NCBI GenBank assembly: GCA_009760855.2
Contig: WPIO01000054.1
Location: 1,695,001-1,759,000 of the forward strand
Reading direction: 5' to 3'
Origin: Cristatella mucedo
Lineage: Eukaryota; Bryozoa; Phylactolaemata; Cristatellidae
DNA length: 64,000 bases
This document shows positions 35,351 through 47,549 of this stretch, piece by piece. How positions within the stretch are numbered: position 1 is the first letter of the stretch; each line of letters opens with the position of its first letter. Below the pieces are notes generated by a model. That model saw only the letters and a list, made by a program, of their open reading frames with translations. It ran no database searches and was not told the DNA's origin. Made by a program: the position numbers and the translations under genes.

Positions 35351-37045
35351 ACAAGGGACGAATCAAAAGGACCTACTAAATGCTGTCATAATAAGGTGCG
35401 TTCAAGCTTCTTTTTAAAGTTGGCGTGTCAGGGGGTGTCGGTACGTGATTCGGGAGCTCCCGAGCTTTGGGAGCGTGCACAATATGTGGCGCGGTTTTCC
35501 AAAGAATGTCAGGGTTCGCACGAGGTATAGCGATATAGTGATTTGAATCGTAGAAGCGGGCGGTCCGATGATTGGTTGGCCTGGTTAGAGGGGCAGTATT
35601 AGTTCTGATCGTTGTTAAGCCGTCTGAACAATGCGGCGACAGCGATTAAGCCGTCGTCTGCGAACATTGAACCCATTGTCTTTTGGCCGTTCCAAAGTGT
35701 TGCAGAAAGCGATGACCGCTGTCACCACTAGAGGGTGCTGGATCTAGAAGCTTCTCGATCCAGCGCCGTTCTGCATTACAGCACGGGCCGCCGCCATTTG
35801 TCAACCGTCTCTGGAGCGTGCCCAGATTTTCAGGCACGCTGGCTGCTACGCTGGCCATTTTTCCGAAAGTGGCTATTTTGAATATATTGATATATAATAT
35901 ATAATGTATAATAATATATATTATATATTATACATTGATATATATTATAAAAGATATTGCCGGCCGTGCTCGGCGGGCTTGTGCGCCAAGATCCGACAAT
36001 CGACAAAACAGCTGATCGTCGAGCCCGATCGTCGCAGACAATTGGTCCGTCCGAGAAAATCTAGCCAATTTCTTTAATTTAAAAGGCGACACAACCTTAG
36101 CACCTTAATAAAGTCTTTTAAAAAAAGATTTCAGCGTGCGCCCCTAATCCAGCGACTAGTGCGGCCATGGTGGTATTTAAATAGTTTAATTTATTCAATC
36201 CCAATTTAGGTGCTCTCGTAGACGACTTCTTGACGTTGGATAAGTTTGATTAAAAAAACCGACTCATCAGCTGGTCATCGCGCTCGATCTGGGCTATGAC
36301 GTCACGACACGCATGACGGTCATCGTGCTCGACCCAGGGCAGGATTTGGAGCTATTCAAGCTGGCCAAAGATCTTTCCAGCTGCCTGCTTCTCGCTTCCT
36401 GACTAGAAGAATCGATTGCATTTAACTAGCACAAATTCTACGTAACTACCTGAACTACTGCACCAGATTGCTATGCATTTTTGACAGCTATAGGCAAGCC
36501 GAGATGGAGACTAACAGTCCGGAATCGTGCGACCAATCAGCACAGAGTTAGTTTCCGGGAATTTCTTTCAAGAAGTTTTTCACGGAAGATAAACTTGAAA
36601 TGCACTCCATTTGCATACCGTAGACACGCCTAAAGAACAATTCGTGCCGACGGAGTGCTTACTCTTGGTGGCCAGAGATATCAGAGGCCACCTTAACTTG
36701 AAAATTGAGAGCAGGCACGCTGTCTGTGACTGGATGTATTGACACAAGGCGAAAACAAACTTGGTACGGTGCTAAGGAAAAGACACTAGGGACTTCGCAG
36801 AAGCGCTGTCATATTTGATTCGCTGTTTGCATCAAATTAAGGATCCGAGTGATATGGACAGCTCTGCATTGAAAGTTCAAGAACACAGCCGAGCTATTTC
36901 TCTCCAAGTGCACACAGGTGGCACGTTTGCCACTGTTTGGTTGGCTACTAAAACTGCTAATTCAACTAGACATTTTAAATTAGTTGATCTAGATGCTTTC
37001 GCTTTGTAACTATATGGTCATGTAATATGTGACTTCCTTACAAGT
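35350..37045. other. No gene seen
   Basis: Unremarkable intronic or intergenic DNA. AT-rich TATAATATATA block at 35880-35950. Short open frames lack splice or motif support. Confidence 0.5.
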
Positions 37046-37049
37046 AAAT

Positions 37050-37195
37050 AAATATTTATTTGCGTGCACTTGCTCATCACGACCTCGGTCCCGAGGCCGT
37101 GGGTTCGATTCCTGCTGAGGGCGATCCTGTATCGCCACTACAAAGCGGTGGTGATAGCCGTAAAGGCTATTCTGTCACTATACAAAAAGAGACTG
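37050..37195 (+). mobile_element. tRNA-derived SINE, family 2
   Basis: Plus-strand copy: B-box-like GTGGGTTCGATTCCTGC at about 37099, then GGGCGATCCTGTATCGCCAC, TGATAGCCGTAAAGGC and TCTGTCACTATAC. It matches the reverse complement of 6889-7035 along its length. Confidence 0.75.
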
Positions 37196-37199
37196 TTTA

Positions 37200-38280
37200 A
37201 TCAGCTAGTATTTATGCATACATTTTTATTATTTTTATGAAATAGCAATCGCTGAATTTGTAAACACAGCATTGTTCCTGAAAGCTCATATGACATTTTA
37301 CAACGAAGCGATTAATTTAGGAGCTCGACTAGCATTTGGCATTGTGATCCAAAGAAAACAAAACTGTCCAAAATAAGTCATGACCAATGACCAGACGTAA
37401 ATTACTATTGGGATCAATTTTTAGGTTGTGTTATTTTAAATAGACACTCAATTCTAGAGCCATGTTTTCCTGCGACGGCATACTAGAAGTGACGCCTATG
37501 GAGCAGCATGGAAATGCTTGAGCTACAGTTTATATGCTGTCCCGGCAGGTGACAACCGCACTCCAATCATCCTGTTAAAAATCTAATCAAAAAGAACAAT
37601 TTTGACGTAAATTTTGATTTTAAATGCGTCTGGATGACCGCTTGCTGCTCGCACGTATTCGACTAAATATTTTGCTTATGATATAAAGTAGACATAAATG
37701 GGCTGCGTTTAGAAAACAGTGCAGTTACTTTTTTCGAAGCAGGATCCAGTCGTATCCAGCAAGGAGACGAACTTGAAATTACAATACGAGCTGTTTTTCC
37801 TGTGAAATTACCATCTCGCGTTAACTGAGCTCTTCACAAAATGTTGCAAATGTTGCAAACGCTCGCATGGAGATTCACTTTCCTTTTAATCTACCTTAAT
37901 CTCTTTTTATTTTAATCAAAAGATCCAAGAAGAACCAAGTTCGTAGCTGCGCCCGTACGTTGGCAGCGATGTGGGAAATTTAACCAACCATCTTCATCAG
38001 GAAAACAAAATAAAAATAAAACAAAACAACTTCCAAGTGACGTGGTAGAGATTTGCGCCTAAGTGCCATCTGAGCAGTTCTTTTCCTAAGAGCCCCCCGA
38101 ACTCATTTCATACTTGGTTAAGTCGCGAAGCAGTAAACCGTCGTTATAAGAAAACGTAGGCAACCTTTCCGTTATTTTTTATAGCTATTACCTTAAGAAA
38201 ATCACTACATTCCCTGTTAGTTTGCTTTTATCTGTTTATATTTCTAAGTAAATCCAGAGTTATGTCATCATAAATTGTCA
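37200..38280. other. No gene seen
   Basis: AT-rich non-repetitive DNA without convincing open frames or splice-supported exons. Confidence 0.5.
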
Positions 38281-38282
38281 CA

Positions 38283-38455
38283 TTATATATATATATATAT
38301 ATACATATATGTATATATATATATATATGCATATATATATATCATGTATATTGTACTTATATGTCCTAAATACACATATATAACATTAATTTGTAGGAAG
38401 TACGATCCTAACCATAATGTTATAGGGTAGATAGCGAACCAGTTAGGGGTTTTTA

Positions 38456-38520
<65 letters not shown>
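38283..38520. repeat. (TA)n and (CT)n microsatellites
   Basis: TA/ATGTAT repeats at 38283-38345 and a pure (CT)n at 38457-38518. Confidence 0.97.
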
Positions 38521-38671
38521 AACTTCCGTTTCCGTATCATTACTAATTGCTCTTTTCTATGCTACTCAGCATTTATATCTCTTTAATTAATGTATCTGTT
38601 AAAAGGGCGATCCAAAATTTCAGATTTTTCTCTTAAGCTCCTGTCCAGGAAATGCTCCACTTTTTGCTTAC

Positions 38672-38705
38672 TTGCAAAGGTGAACTGCCACTGCACTGGC
38701 TTTCG
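38672..38705 (-). CDS. Possible 34-bp exon of the zinc-finger gene
   Basis: Minus strand: acceptor CTCTTTTTTTTTAG|, 34 bases with KASAVAVHLC in the compatible frame, donor GCAA|GTAAGC. Its phase (1 in, 2 out) fits the exon at 34593. Short, so coincidence is possible; earlier exons were not located. Confidence 0.35.
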
Positions 38706-38899
38706 CTAAAAAAAAAGAGGGCCGTCTGGACACAGATTTCCTTATGGCATATGCGGCGGTCTGCAACGTACATTTCTTCTCCTCATGATAAGTCACCGCA
38801 CAGTTAGGAGGCACCAGCTGTTTGCTAAATTCCCATTTGCAGCACTGTTGAAGACTTGCTTTAATAAACATATATAGTCGAATGTCAGAGTAATCCTAT

Positions 38900-41160
38900 A
38901 TCAGTTTCATTATCATTCGGAGCCTCCTGCTTTATTGTCGTTGAATCTTTGGCAAGAGATCACACCAACAAGGTTTCAAAAGTCAAGCCCAATAGGGCTC
39001 AAACTTATAATTATTAATTTAAGCATGCAAACAACTCAGTTTACAAGGCTCTCGGAAGCTTGCAATATACTGTTAGCACAATACTTACCACTTAACCACG
39101 GCAAGGGACTCGTTGTTACCCATCTATAAATGTAGTTAAGGTTTTCCAGTTGAAGGAATGGGATGTATTCACGCGTTAGCTATCGTGGCGTAGTGATCCA
39201 GCTAGAAGCAAATAAACCACCAAAAAGACGATGGCACTTCGTAGCAAGAGAAAATGTCGTCATCAGATTCTGGCGATCAATGAGCGTGACCACTCGTTCA
39301 TCACGTTCACTTGTGAGTTGTAAGCGCACTGTAGTTATATAAGAACAATGAAAAATGACTGGCGAGAAAATAGCTCTAATTATACTCACTTGAGTGATGT
39401 TATCTGCAGCTTGCTAGTCGTATCGTAGTTTGCTGTTGGCTAGAGCTTCATTGGGTGATTGCATCTCGAAGCTGACGCAAAGACGCGAACATTCTGTCCA
39501 ACAGTTAATCATAAGATAGCCATTTTGCACAAGCAAAGTCTACTGTCGGTCTTTTATCGTATACTAACAAAATCCGTTCTGCTGCACTGGGGCAGCTCTA
39601 AGGTCTCAGCTGCGATACTAGCCCTTACCTTAGTGGGTCTGACTAGGGCAACTCGAGCGACCCGTAGCGATCGGATCTAGCCAAGTAGAATTGGGATGGG
39701 GGATAAACATTAATTAACCGGGAGCGATGCGAGATGTCAGTCTGACTGCGAGATCCGCTCGATAGCGACAAGATGGCGCAGGAGCCGTCTAATACAGTAC
39801 AGCCGGAAGCGAATAGGCCCGAGAACGGACACCGAGAGCGAGGCGTCCGACAAAGTAGCAGCTACGCTCAAGATCACGAGTTCAGAGAGAGAAAGAGAGA
39901 GGGAAAGAGAGAGATAGTATAAACGATATGACTGACAGAGCTCGGGGCTGCTGCTTCGGTAGTCAATACGAGACTATGCCTCGAGAGCACAAGAGTCGAA
40001 CCTACAGCGACGAGCGGCTAAGTGCAACTTAGTCTTCGCAGTTGTGTTCTACCGGCTACTCAGTTAGCTGCTCGCAATCTTGGGGTGCTGTAGCGGTCCG
40101 CCTTCGGGGTCGGGACCATTGTTAGCGACGCAGGCGTACGGTAGCATATTGTAGTGGCGATGGCACACTAGGTAAGGTGGTTGCGTAGCGTGACCACTAC
40201 TCGCAGGCCCGCGATGGCCGGCTTGTCGCTTTCGGCACCGCTCGTCTTTTAACCCGTCGTGGCCGCTCGTCTTTTAACCTGCGCAGCAGCGCTGCATAGC
40301 ACAGTCCACCGGTAGAGAGGGTCGAGATGTCGAGACGGCAGGGAGGGACGAGCGTCCTTCTCTGCGAGCTACGGCTACGTACGCTTCTAGCGACCAGCAC
40401 GAATTGCAGAGCTGTACATCGGAGCACGAGACGGCGACAGAGCATTGTCACAGTCCAATCAGACTTTCAGCAGACCAGCGTTAAAAGACCTGACGAAGAT
40501 GCAAGTGCAGCTATCGCCGAATGGATGCCTCCGTACTTAGCGACGACTAGCCGATTCAAAATGAATGGGCGCACAAAGGTGAACCGTCAAAGGTCTGCCG
40601 CTCAGCGTGGCCGCACTGAGTCCCAGACTCGTTGCTCGTGGGAAAAGCCTGAATGTAAATTGACACCTTGACGGTTTCGAAACCTCGAGTCGTGAGGCGT
40701 GGAAGCGCAGCTTCGGGATTTCCCCCTCCCCGGGTAACGAAACCATTGATTTGCACCGAATGGCACAATGGCTAACGAGCTTTCCTCCCGAAAAAAGGCG
40801 CCAACAGCGTTTCTTGTCCGCTGCAAAATTCTCTACCGAAAATCGGAGCTCTTGCGAACATCAAATGCGGAAACCGCCAGAGCTCAGACCTGGTAAAGCG
40901 AATCCAATTTTCGTTTGCCCGCTTAAGAAACGTCGGGCCTAGTTACGCGTAACCGCCTCACGCCTCCAGCTGCGCCCGCCAAGCCCTTGCACAGTCGGCC
41001 TTACATTCGCCGACTGTTACGAACATGCATAGTAGTTCTGCCTTAGTTTCATCAACAGTTAAGAAGGCAAGTTTTGGGATTAACCTCCCTTCCCCAACAG
41101 TACATTTATTGATATTGTATAAAGACCAATTCCCCCGAGAATTGGTATAAATCACTCGAA
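38900..41160. other. No gene seen; possible LINE 5' sequence
   Basis: Moderately GC-rich from 39640. Contains a short purine tract (39880-39915) and a GATGGCACACTAGGTAAGG segment at 40160 shared with 41745 and 1272, a probable repeat. The stretch before 41165 may be the 5' UTR of the adjacent L2 copy; boundaries not seen. Confidence 0.4.
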
Positions 41161-41164
41161 CTTG

Positions 41165-43437
41165 GTGTGATCATCAGGCCAACTATTACACTGGCAGCCC
41201 AGCTTAACGCCTTCCTGTCTATGGAACTTTTAGCTCGATGTGTAATAAACCCTTAACAGTACATGAGATGGTTTTTGATGGCGATTTTGACCTGCTCACT
41301 TTAACTGAGACCTGGCTGAAATCGACTAGCTGTCCGACCATACGCGACGCCACTCCAACGGGTTTCTCGTTTTTCCATACCCCTTATATTATTAACTAGT
41401 ATTTATAAATAGATAGATAAATAGATATAAATAGAAATATATAAATAGATATACTAGATTAATAATATTATATAATAGATTAATAAAATATTATATAATA
41501 TATAAAATGTAAACCATATTGATCTAGATCAATAGAAATGGAAGGAGTCGCCCAATGTCGCGCATTCCTCCCTCAAATACTAACCGTTTGCAGAGTCTCC
41601 CCCGCAGCAATACTTTCGAATCTCTTGTTTTGAGGACATCCGACAGCTAGCCACCTATGGTGGCAGCAATCTATCGCCCGCGGGGTACAAAGTCCTCCTT
41701 TATCGCAGATTTTCTGATCTCATTTCAATTGGTGACCCGCGATGGCACACACTAGGTAAGGCGGCTGCTTTTCACGCCCTCTGTCACGAGGTCGTGGGTT
41801 CGAATCCTGCGTAAGCGATCCTTAATCGTAACGCCAAGTATTGACCCCAACTCACAAAAGTATTGTCACACACTCGATCAAATATTCTCCCATAAGTGTA
41901 CGCTATCATTCCCTATTATTACAGGATCCTGCTCATTCAATCATGCGCCGATCACGTTCAATTTATAGTGTGCGCCCTCCTCCGCCTCCAAAATCGCATG
42001 CGAATCGAGAAACCTCAAGAACCCGCGACATCGATGCTGTCCTTGACATCTAAACCTTGACATCGAGCTAAAATACCCTCTTCGTCCTTGCTGCTCGATG
42101 CCCCTCGTGTCACGTGCCTGCCGTCATTGGTAGGATGCTACAACACGATACTTGCTGACGTGCTTAACGAGTTTGCACCACTAAGCGTAAGGCGCGCCTC
42201 GCCAAGACGGCCCTTACGGTTTACCGAAGACGTTAAACTAGCTAGCTCAGCTAAGAACAGGCTTGAGAAAGCGTATAAAAGATTAGCATCGACCGCCCGT
42301 CGCGAGGCATATTTTAACTACGGTAAACCTTAGGCGTCGATCCTAGAAAAGACCGAATCGCGCTTCTACAAAAACATTGTTGAATCCCAGATGCGTTACC
42401 CAAAAATGCTAATGTCAACCGTCAACCATCTCCTTAAGCGCTCCCAGATTCGTTGCTTACCAAGTGACCATTACGGCGATCTAGCCGATTGCTTCTCTTG
42501 CTTCTTTGTCAGAAAAATAGACGAGATCAAAGAGTCCATTCCTCAGGTGGCGGCATCCATTCGGTTGCAGCGTCCCCTCTGGACTCCTCTCCCTCCATTA
42601 CATTAACACGGGACTCATGCCCGTCGATTTCGTGAACTACCTCCTCGATGTGTAGATTCAAGGAGGCGACGAGCGACATTATTCTGAAACTTTTCTCTTT
42701 CTCGAAGAAGACTACTAGTTCTCTAGACACTATTAGGCTTTCACTTCTATGCGGATGAAACTCAGTTGTACCTTTGCTTTGATCCCTCCCAGCCTTCGAG
42801 CACCGCGAATTCTCTCAACTCACTCGCTGCATGTATTGATGACATCCGCACATGGATGACAGCAAATTTTCTAAAACTAAACGATGATAAAACTAACGGA
42901 CTAGTTATGGATAAACCCAGTGTGATTCAGAAACTGGAAAGGCTGACGCTCAAAGTTGGCTCTGCCAGCATATCTTCTGTTGAATCAGCTCGAAATCTAG
43001 GTTTCATGTTCCAAAATGACCTCTCATTTGAAGACCACATCAGCTCCACAGTCAAGTCTGCCTACTTTCAGATACATAACATTGCTAAAATTCGGGCTTG
43101 TTTAGATAAGGACACCACGTCTAAGTTGGTCCATGCATTTGTGATATCCCGTCTTGACTTCTGTAACTCACTGCTTGCTGGCCTACCGGCATGTGCAATC
43201 AGACAATTACAGCTGGTGCAAAACTCAGCAGCTAGTCTTGTCTGTCGTGAGCGTCGCAGTTGCCACATCACACCACTTCACGCCGGCCTGCACTGGCTAC
43301 CAGTCAAGCAACGGATCGAATTCAAGGTTTTGTCGCTCACTTTTAGGTCACTTGATCTTTTGGCTCCAGCCTATCTCTCAGATCTAGTCCCCCACCAGGC
43401 CAAGCATCGTACCACCCGACAGCTTCGCACATGTTAA
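41165..43437 (+). mobile_element. L2-type LINE, eroded plus-strand copy
   Basis: In order on plus: endonuclease N-terminus (NPRSMCNKPL-equivalent at about 41215, LTETWLKS-like at 41310), central region near 42090-42600 (HLLKRSQI), and RT palm region (FYADETQLYLCFD-like at 42740-42785). The C-terminal RT region (CLDKDTTSKLVHAFVISRLD at about 43110) stays open over 42766-43437. An AT-rich stretch (41390-41530) and a SINE-like insert (41738-41830) interrupt it, and the part corresponding to the RT core has been deleted. No 3' stem-loop follows. Inactive. Confidence 0.8.
41738..41830 (+). mobile_element. tRNA-like SINE head, family 2-related
   Basis: GATGGCACACACTAGGTAAGG followed by a B-box-like GTGGGTTCGAATCCTGC and GCGATCCTTAATCG. 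Nested in the L2 copy. Confidence 0.55.
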
Positions 43438-43721
43438 AGACGTTTTGCCTACACTCAAATTCAGTTAGGTTAAGGTGCAAAGAACAATTAAGAGTAGTGT
43501 CCGCTAAGGTGAAGCAGAGCTGATGCTTTAAATGAAAATTTTTCTTATGTAATGCAGATTAAGAGAATAATGAATAGCCATATTCTATTGAAATAGCGTC
43601 AAGAGGTTGCTTGCACTTAGCAGTTTCATTTTCGTTACGTGTTTATTCAATGTATACAGATAATATTGAATAAATACTCCGTGAAAGCGTCTGTCAAGAC
43701 GTGCGAGGCCAACAAACTATA

Positions 43722-43868
43722 CTGTGGCTAATATACTGTGGCTGATGTACTGTGGCTGATATACTGTGGCTGATATACTGTGGCTGATATACTGTCGCTG
43801 ATATACTGTGGCTGATATACTTTGGCTGATATACTGTGGCTGATATACTGTGGCTGATATACTGTGGC
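43722..43868. repeat. 14-bp tandem repeat
   Basis: Ten copies of TGATATACTGTGGC with a few substitutions. The reverse strand gives an artefactual Gln/Ser open frame. Confidence 0.93.
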
Positions 43869-43879
43869 ATGTCTGATGC

Positions 43880-46235
43880 TGATCAAGACAAGCAGCATGC
43901 TGCAGTTGTACTCTTGAAGGTGAGGTGAACAATTGCTGCTGGTTAGATGTAAATATCTGCTCGATATTGAGTAGTGTATTGAACATCATTTTTTCAATTT
44001 GCATAATTTCGTTATGTTTACAGGCTGGTAGAGGGGGGAATAGAGACCGACACAGTTTTTTATGTCATGTATTTGGCGGGAAATAAACGAAATAAATAAA
44101 CAAACAAACTAAAGCGACTGCTACTTCTGCACGCCGTGGACCAATCCAAACGTCGGAACTGGAAAGGGCCTCCCCTCCATCGTGCGCGCACGCACTCCTT
44201 CATTTACCGCCCTCCCCCAGTATCAAAATGGTCTCAGACCTTGACCTCTACGGAAAGTTTCGCAGACGCTTGCCGAGAAAGGAAAGCTGCACTCGCTCCA
44301 ACCGCAAACCGGCGACGACCTCGACGATCGAAGCAGAGACCTTTTTCTTAGCAACGCTGCGCCCAACGCAGCGCTTCAGAAATAATTTTAGGTTCATGAA
44401 TACATTAAATTTATTCTGAAATATTTTGAAATATAACTTCTGGATATTAATATTCTGAATTGTAATTTATTATTATTATATAATGTATAATTTATATTAA
44501 TATGGTTTGATTTATTAATATTAATATTGATATTCTGAAATACAACCTATTCTGAAATGTATTTTGAAATAAATTTAGGTTCATGCGCACGTAACAGCTC
44601 AGAGACGACAGACGATAGATCGAAGTGCCACCAACCCTTTTTAACTTCTTTATTCAGCAGGATGATGAGCTGTGCTTCCTGCATGCCAATGCGGCAGGTC
44701 AATGCGAGGCTACGGGAGATGAACGGTAGCACGTGAATCCCGAGCGAACGGTGCCCGGCATGCTCGGCCACCGGCAGCTCTAGCAGTAGCCTACAGGCTG
44801 CACTGCTTTATAACGGGAGCAAGTACCAGTCTCTTACTATGGCTCGCAATGTGCATCTCCTCCGAGCCGACTTTATCCGAATGTCAAGACGCTGCTGAGT
44901 GCCTCGAAGCACGGATGCACTGAGGCGAGTGTAGATCATTGGAGACTGCAAAAGAGTGCGCCACTCGTGTTCTTTGTCCTTTCAAAGAGAACGAGGAAAC
45001 TCCGCGAAACAACAAACATGAAACGTGAAACAACAAACAGGTAACGTGAAACAACCTTAGAGGAGACGAGGAGTTGCTTCGCGAGTTTTCTCGTTTTCTT
45101 CGCCTGGAGGAGGAAAGGCAGGACGCCATAAGGCCTCGCACCGTATCGCAAGCGGCGCTGGCAACGATGGACTGAGCGAGCTCTCCGTCCGAAAGGAAGG
45201 ACCCAATCAAGAGGGAGCCGCTCGAAGAAACCTCGGAAAGTGCCGATGCCGCCACTGAAAATCCAGTTGCGCCTCGCCGAGTAATAACGTAGCGGCTGTG
45301 GCTAGTGAGCAAGCAGCATTCAAGTACACTCCCGCGTGTCTCTCCTCCGCGGTTGTCGAGGGGCGGGCAAAGGTCGCTGCCTCGTCAGACCAGCGATACC
45401 GCAGAGTGAGTGCCGCCGCAGAGTGAGTGCGAACTTAATTCGCCTAAAAAGCAGCTGAACAGGACGGCGAGAGACGAGGCGCCCGAAGGAGCAGTTTCGC
45501 TGCCGCCGCCTTCGCCGCCGCGTAGTCGTACTTTTCTGACGTGATCGTGAGCCTTAAAAGTTTGAGCACCAGTTGTTTCAGGCGCTCCTAGCGAGTAAGT
45601 AAGTAAAAGTAGCGAAATGGGACGAGGGCAGAGCCCTCAGAGTCAATATAGAATATTAATAATAATAAAATAATAAAGCAACATTTGTATTGATACTTTT
45701 CTCGAGAAATTCGAGGGAAAACGAGAGATCGAGGCTCATATGAGCGAGGCGAGGCGCGAGGAGCCTAGGACCACCTGCCCCTCGGCGAGACCGACAGGCT
45801 TTTGCGCCAAAGTATAATGGTGCCGCTACAATACGACGTCGCGAGATGTGCAGCCTAGAAAGTCAGCTATTTTCCAGGCGATTCCTCTTTGCACAGTGCG
45901 TATGAGGGCCACCTGCATCTCGCGTAGGGGGGCACCTGCCCCCTTTCGCGAGATGCAGAGTGCGAATCAGCCCTAACGGCATCGCCCTCAGTTGAGCCTC
46001 ACTCTCGCTGACAGCCTCACTCTCGCTGACAGCCTCACTCTCGCTGCTCTCACGCCGATCCGGTAGCATTCGGGTGCACCCGAGACCAAATGCGACCGAA
46101 TGCAGGAAGTCCCGGCAGAAGCTGGCGAAGGCGCTTCCGCTGGGCGGGCTGCTGCTGCTTCGCCGATAGAGTGGTCAGCTAAAAGAAATACCGAGCAGAT
46201 TTGACTGCAGCCTCTTTCGCGCTGTCGGCAATAAA
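43880..46235. other. No gene seen
   Basis: Mixed AT-rich (44390-44580) and GC-rich DNA. Contains short direct repeats (TGACAGCCTCACTCTCGC at 45995-46040; GAAACAACAAACATGAAACG at about 45005). Open frames on minus at 44884-45312 lack motifs. Confidence 0.45.
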
Positions 46236-46237
46236 GG

Positions 46238-46315
46238 ATCGCCCGCCAAAGGATTCGAACCCGTAACCTCGGCACCCTCGAGGTCGCGGAAAGCGACCGC
46301 CTTCTACGGCCGGTC
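46238..46315 (-). mobile_element. tRNA-derived SINE, family 2 head
   Basis: Minus strand: GACCTCGAGGGTGCCGAGG, GGGTTCGAATCC (B box) and GGGCGATCC, matching the core of 6889-7035 and 37050-37195. Truncated. Confidence 0.6.
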
Positions 46316-46394
46316 GCTTCTGACAGGTTTGCAGCGACGCGCTTGCCGATACAGCAGGGCGTCCGGAGAGATCGCACGCACGCGATTTGCGCGC

Positions 46395-46508
46395 GCGCGG
46401 AAGAAGCTTCCTTCCGCGCGCGGAAGATTCCCGCGCGCGTGCGGAAGATTCGCGCGCGAGCGGAAGATTCGCGCGCGAGCGGAAGCTTTGCGCGCGAGCG
46501 GAAGCTGA
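46395..46508. repeat. 18-bp GC-rich tandem repeat
   Basis: Five to six copies of a GCGCGCGAGCGGAAGATTC-type unit, with alternating purine-pyrimidine GCGCGCG cores. Confidence 0.85.
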
Positions 46509-46940
46509 CGAGTGACGTCACTGGCGCCCTGGCGAAGCGTCGTCGCGGAAACTTCGGCGCAAGTTCGCGCCGCTCGGTCCTCGTGCACGACGACCGAGCG
46601 CGAGACGAGTCCGCGGAAATGAATCCGAGAAATAGGGCCGATCGATAAGGCCCGTGCGGCAGCCCGAACGCGGCTGCCGCACGGGCGACTGGAAGTCAGC
46701 CTGGCAGCCAGCGGCGCAGCCTAACTGAAGAGGCCAGTCTCTCTCTCGCGCGCGCGAGCGAGCGCGAGCGCTTGCGCGCGCACGCTTAGGGTTCGAGCTG
46801 AACAGACTTGATGACGCAGAATGATCGGCGGCGCCCTCGCTCTGCTAGGCGCCTAGCTACGCGGTAGCGTACTGTAGGCCGACTGTCCGACTGTCCGCTC
46901 TCGCGTCACTTCAGTAGTAGATACAAAAAAATGTAGCCTA

Positions 46941-47055
46941 GGGCTCGATTGATGACGTCATCAGTTAAATAAATCGTCCTCATATTATAATCTCACTTCG
47001 TTCGATTATTATCTTCGCTCGATTTATTTAATGGCTGTCGTCATTCTCGAGACCC
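46941..47055. repeat. Large imperfect inverted repeat at the left edge of the viral block
   Basis: Arms of about 36 bases: 46941-46976 (GGGCTCGATTGATGACGTCA...AATAAATCG) and 47020-47055 (CGATTTATTTAATGG...CTCGAGACCC), separated by about 43 bases. The innermost 15 bases pair perfectly. The left arm contains the palindrome GATGACGTCATC. The base composition switches from GC-rich to about 30% GC here. Confidence 0.75.
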
Positions 47056-47183
47056 TATTCTCCATACCCTTCATTTTATTTTCTACTAAGAGTCGCTTAG
47101 GTTAATGTTGACTATATAAGAGTAAAAAATAATTGCAATGAATTAAATATTTAATTAAATAAATGTTTTCAATCTTTATATAC

Positions 47184-47549
47184 ATGTCTCAAAACATTGA
47201 TAACTTTATGCGACGGGAGGGTGAAAAATGTAGCGATCGTGCAAAACGTATTAGAGAAGAGGTAAGAAAACGTACAGGTCTTCTTCCAAAATATCCTTTC
47301 CCAAAAGACAGTGTAGATGCATTGATTGCAACTCAACGTTCGCCAACAGCTATAAAACTAGATAATCCTATTGCTAAGAAAACCACTAAGCCTAAAAGTA
47401 GATGGTCTTTCGATAAAGAGTCCATGAGGCTAATGAAGATACAGGAAACAGGTTGGTTTTTAGGAAAATCTTCTGATGGTAAATTCTTTAATTATGAATA
47501 TATTGGACTAGATAAGAACGTAATTGATTTTGATGTATTATATGATTAG
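47184..47549 (+). CDS. Viral-block hypothetical protein, 121 aa
   Basis: I chose the ATG at 47184 (MSQNIDNFM) rather than 47163 because a TTTATATAC element lies directly in front of it, as at other genes of this block. The product is basic (many Lys/Arg in the first 80 residues) and ends FNYEYIGLDKNVIDFDVLYD. No motif recognised. It is the first intact frame of the AT-rich viral block and precedes the DNA polymerase pseudogene. Confidence 0.6.
   Translation: MSQNIDNFMRREGEKCSDRAKRIREEVRKRTGLLPKYPFPKDSVDALIATQRSPTAIKLDNPIAKKTTKPKSRWSFDKESMRLMKIQETGWFLGKSSDGKFFNYEYIGLDKNVIDFDVLYD

Noticed and set aside
38935..39390. Possible 14-bp exon of the zinc-finger gene near 39387
   Set aside because: Splice-like signals flank it, but so short a segment cannot be distinguished from chance.
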